Below, one piece after another: positions 4,565 through 6,851 of a DNA stretch of 6,851 nt; position 1 is the stretch's first letter, and each line of letters opens with the position of its first letter. Both the position numbers and the translations under genes were made by a program. The stretch is from Nocardioidaceae bacterium (GTDB taxonomy: Bacteria > Actinomycetota > Actinomycetes > Propionibacteriales > Nocardioidaceae). The stretch is from positions 1 to 6,851 of the forward strand of contig JAICRS010000163.1 in the NCBI GenBank assembly GCA_025966335.1, written 5' to 3'. The notes below the pieces were generated by a model. That model was not told the origin of the DNA. It ran no database searches and saw nothing but the letters and a program-made list of their open reading frames with translations.

Positions 4565-5134
4565 TCAGTGGGACGCGGCGGCGTGATGGTGGTGCGACTC
4601 GCCCTGAAGCGCGGGGGTGAGCCCCCAGCCGGTGACGGCGACCACGGCCGCCAGCAACGCGACCGCGGCGGCGGTACGACCCCGACGCCCGACGGCCGGC
4701 CATTGCGGCCGGAGGAGCAGCCGCTCCGGGGCGATGGCGAGGGCGCAGGGGAGCACCAGGATGATCGCGGCGAGCTCCAGCACCACACAGGCCAGATCGG
4801 CGGCACCGACCGCCTCGGAAACGCGGAACACCGAAGGGCCGAAGGGCATCCCGGCCGTCCGGGACAGCGCCCAGACCCCCAGGGTCGCCAGGTTGCCCGC
4901 CACCACGGCGATGGCAACCCGGCGACCCCCCGCGAGCAGGACGGCCAGCCCGAGGAGCGTCTCGGCCACCTGCAGGGCCAAGAAGAACAGACCGGCCAGG
5001 GCCCACTCGCGGTAATGGTCCGAAAGAACCGTGGCATGCACCATCGCGCTACCGATCAGGGCAGCTGAGGCCCCTGCGCGGCCCAGACCAACGCGGTCAC
5101 GAGTGGTGCTTGGGGAAGCCAGGTCTACGGACAT
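4565..5134 (-). CDS. Five-span membrane protein with histidine-rich C-terminus
   Basis: I do not recognise a named family with certainty. The 189-residue product has five hydrophobic segments at about 20-38, 44-68, 72-90, 108-134 and 154-172. Charges (Arg12/14/19 before span 1, RR at 71-72, and an Arg-rich loop at about 137-153) place the N-terminus inside and the C-terminus outside by the positive-inside rule. The outer tail ends ESHHHHAAASH, a likely metal-binding cluster, and span 1/2 contains His33 and the motif DHYREWALAG, seen in small actinobacterial membrane proteins of unknown role. It is the last gene of the operon, 52 bases after the preceding one. The ribosome site is weak, but no other in-frame start gives a better N-terminus. 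A role in metal delivery or anchoring for the oxidase is inference from context. Confidence 0.8.
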   Translation of the reverse strand: MSVDLASPSTTRDRVGLGRAGASAALIGSAMVHATVLSDHYREWALAGLFFLALQVAETLLGLAVLLAGGRRVAIAVVAGNLATLGVWALSRTAGMPFGPSVFRVSEAVGAADLACVVLELAAIILVLPCALAIAPERLLLRPQWPAVGRRGRTAAAVALLAAVVAVTGWGLTPALQGESHHHHAAASH

Positions 5135-5186
5135 GACAGTCAGTCTGGGTTCCGGTTCTTGGGAATTGCTTGTGGTTGCCCCGGTT

Positions 5187-5783
5187 TCAGTGGTCCTCGC
5201 CGTGCCCGTGCGCAGCGGGATCGGCGACCGCGCCCTCCGGCAGCGGGATCCGCAGCACAGAGCCGTCCGGGGCGGCGTACTCGAGCCAGTGGTCGCGCTC
5301 CGGGTCGATCCCCTCGAGGTCGAACCAGACCTGCCCGTCGACGCTGGCGCTCATCGGCAGGACACCCGGCTCCAGGTTCGAGCCTTGGATCGGGTGCTCC
5401 GTGATGCCGCCGGGGCCCCCGGTGAGCAGCATCATCTGCTGCGGGCCGTAGCGCACACCGTCCGCGTCGTCCTCGTTGACCACGCGGACCCAGACCTGGA
5501 GCTGGTCGGTGCCCACCGTGCCCATCATCTTCGCCATCGTCGGCGGGCCCTGGGTGGCGGGCACGAACGTGGTCGCCGCCCGGGTCACCGTGAAGGACCC
5601 GTAGGAGGTGTCGGCCGGGCTGCCGACCGCCAGCTCATCGGGCTCGGTGAGGGCGTTGACAGCGAGGACGGTGGCCAGCACCGCCCCGACTGCCGCCAAG
5701 GTCAGCGCGACCCACAGCAGTGGACGGGCGAAGCCGATCGTCTGCTCCCGTGGCGGCAACAGCTCCTGAGACATGGTCACCAT
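5187..5783 (-). CDS. Single-span membrane-anchored exported protein with His-rich tail
   Basis: The 198-residue product has a short cytoplasmic N-terminus, one membrane span at about 21-43, and an extracytoplasmic region whose alternating pattern (LQVWVRVVNEDDADG, QVWFDLEGI) suggests a beta-sandwich. Methionines are frequent in places (MAKMMG at 84-88, QQMMLL), and the tail is AHGHGEDH, so metal contact is plausible. The start at 5783 is 6 bases after the oxidase gene's stop, with AGGGAAG inside the end of that gene acting as ribosome site, so the two are translationally coupled. A second ATG three codons later would sit too far from that site. I cannot name a family; it looks like an accessory or anchor subunit for the multicopper-oxidase-like protein. 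Confidence 0.82.
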   Translation of the reverse strand: MVTMSQELLPPREQTIGFARPLLWVALTLAAVGAVLATVLAVNALTEPDELAVGSPADTSYGSFTVTRAATTFVPATQGPPTMAKMMGTVGTDQLQVWVRVVNEDDADGVRYGPQQMMLLTGGPGGITEHPIQGSNLEPGVLPMSASVDGQVWFDLEGIDPERDHWLEYAAPDGSVLRIPLPEGAVADPAAHGHGEDH

Positions 5784-5789
5784 GATCGT

Positions 5790-6851
5790 TCACTTCCCTG
5801 GCAGTCGGGCGAGATCGGACTGATCGTCGGCATGGACCCGGATCAGGCCCCAGATGCCGCCGCTCAGCATGTGGAAGAAGTTGCGGTCGCCGTACAGGAA
5901 GTCGCCTGCCTGGCCGTCGGTGCCGCAGGTGGCCGACCCGGTCAGGTCGTCGAGCGGCAGGTTGCTGCCGGCGCAGATTCCCGCGTTGAAGGTGCGGCCG
6001 GTGTTGAGCCCGCCCTGCGCGGTGACGATGTTGCTGTTCGGGTCGTGCGGCTCGTAGCGCCAGCTGTGACCGTTGATCCCGAAGGTGTGCGCCCGCGGGA
6101 GGTCCGAGCTGTTGAGCACCCGCACCATCACCGGGTCGTTGGCGTAGGCACGGAACACCGGGGTCGCCGGGTCGCCGAACACCGTGGAGCTGAACACGTC
6201 GGCGATGTCGGCTCCGGTCGACAGCCGGTGCGCGAACGGCTCGGTGCGGTAGTTGATGCCGACCTCGCCCTCGTCCTCGAGCTCCACCGGTCCGTCCGCG
6301 GGCTCTTCCTCCTCCGGCGCGGTGATCGGCTCGCCGGACTTGTCGAACAGGTTCAGCCCGTCCTGGACGTCGACGATGAACTCCCGGTAGGCCCGGGTGG
6401 CGCCCGAACGGTCGACGTACTTGATCACTGCCTCCTCACCGGCGGCGAGCGGCGCGAGGTCCGTCGGGTGGTGGTACGTCGCACCCTTGGGCGAGACCAC
6501 CAGGCCGCCCCAGGCACCGTGGTGCCGGGTCCCGCGCAGGTTGCCGAAGTCGGTGAAGTTGATGACGCCGAGGTTGCCGTTGTCGATGTAGTAGCTGTAG
6601 GTGTACTTGCGACCCGGCGCGATCGTGCTGTCGTAGTTGTAGCCGACCGCCGCGCCGTCGCTGCTGGTGACCTCGTGACGCACCAGGCCCGAGGCGTGCA
6701 GCGACGCCCGGTTCCCGGCCGGCCACACCGGCGCCACCGAGGACAGCTTGCCGTTGTCGAGGTTCGTCACCGTGGACGTGCCCTCGTCCCCGACCTTCTC
6801 CACCGGGTTCGGCGGGTCACCCTCACCGACCGAGATGCCCTCCACCGGCAG
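5790..6851 (-). CDS. Multicopper-oxidase-like protein, C-terminal part (start outside window)
   Basis: The visible 353 residues contain two cupredoxin-like regions. The first has the family's closing pattern RHHGAWGGLVVSPKGATYHHP after APGRKYTYSYYID. The second has VMVRVLNSSDLPRAHTFGINGHSWRYEP, then FNAGICAGSN and the end GDFLYGDRNFFHMLSGGIWGLIRV. These align by eye with large multicopper oxidases, whose last domain normally reads HxFHLHGHxW and LYHCHxxxHxxxGMWG. Here the central His-x-His becomes GIN and the HCH triad becomes GDR, so this domain lacks the usual type 1 Cys and several trinuclear ligands. An acidic linker (EEEEPADGPVELEDEGE) joins the two regions, and two Cys in the last domain could form a disulfide. 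Such proteins are exported and oxidise metals or phenolics, or bind copper; the substrate is unknown. It is the first visible gene of the three-gene operon; the frame remains open to the window edge. Confidence 0.85.
   Translation of the reverse strand: MPVEGISVGEGDPPNPVEKVGDEGTSTVTNLDNGKLSSVAPVWPAGNRASLHASGLVRHEVTSSDGAAVGYNYDSTIAPGRKYTYSYYIDNGNLGVINFTDFGNLRGTRHHGAWGGLVVSPKGATYHHPTDLAPLAAGEEAVIKYVDRSGATRAYREFIVDVQDGLNLFDKSGEPITAPEEEEPADGPVELEDEGEVGINYRTEPFAHRLSTGADIADVFSSTVFGDPATPVFRAYANDPVMVRVLNSSDLPRAHTFGINGHSWRYEPHDPNSNIVTAQGGLNTGRTFNAGICAGSNLPLDDLTGSATCGTDGQAGDFLYGDRNFFHMLSGGIWGLIRVHADDQSDLARLPGK

Noticed and set aside
4351..5037. Reverse-strand open frame through the repeat array and into the membrane protein gene
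   Set aside because: It crosses the repeat array and terminator and reads the membrane protein out of frame, giving a Pro/Arg/Ser/Trp-rich product.

Overview
The window is visibly GC-rich with strong G/C bias at third codon positions. It carries actinobacterial gene types: a GlnE C-terminus, a SARP/BTAD regulator and a NarL-type two-component pair. Together these point to a high-GC actinomycete; a Nocardioides-like organism is my best guess, from general gene style only.

Layout. (1) Positions 1-74 hold the last codons of a forward gene ending like actinobacterial glnE. (2) Positions 75-446 are non-coding, with two stem-loops and then a cluster of palindromes and repeated ACCACCC motifs in front of the next gene. 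(3) Positions 447-3538 form a forward signalling block: a SARP-type regulator, a LuxR/NarL-type response regulator, and a membrane histidine kinase whose start overlaps the regulator's end. (4) Converging on the kinase with a 14-base gap is a reverse-strand receiver-domain protein (3553-3987) that has lost, or never had, an output domain. (5) Positions 3988-4564 contain no gene. They hold a candidate promoter for the receiver gene, then a 288-bp element (4212-4499) bounded by inverted arrays of 22-bp repeats, resembling the ends of an IS21-type insertion sequence with no transposase between them, then a C-rich tract and terminator. (6) Positions 4565-6851 are a reverse-strand operon: the C-terminal part of a multicopper-oxidase-like protein (cut by the window edge), a single-span membrane-anchored protein, and a five-span membrane protein.

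How they may work together. The kinase (extracytoplasmic sensor, HisKA_3/HATPase) should phosphorylate the coupled response regulator and possibly also the lone receiver facing it. The SARP gene lies directly upstream and probably belongs to the same circuit; its targets are unknown. In the oxidase operon, both small proteins end in histidine-rich tails that topology places outside the cell membrane with the oxidase, suggesting a copper or other metal handling module. The visible oxidase domain lacks the usual copper ligands at its C-terminal motifs, so any catalytic sites would lie in the part outside the window.

Most notable for follow-up: the transposase-less repeat element, the output-less receiver beside it, the oxidase operon with two His-tailed membrane proteins, and the palindrome clusters in front of the SARP and response-regulator genes.
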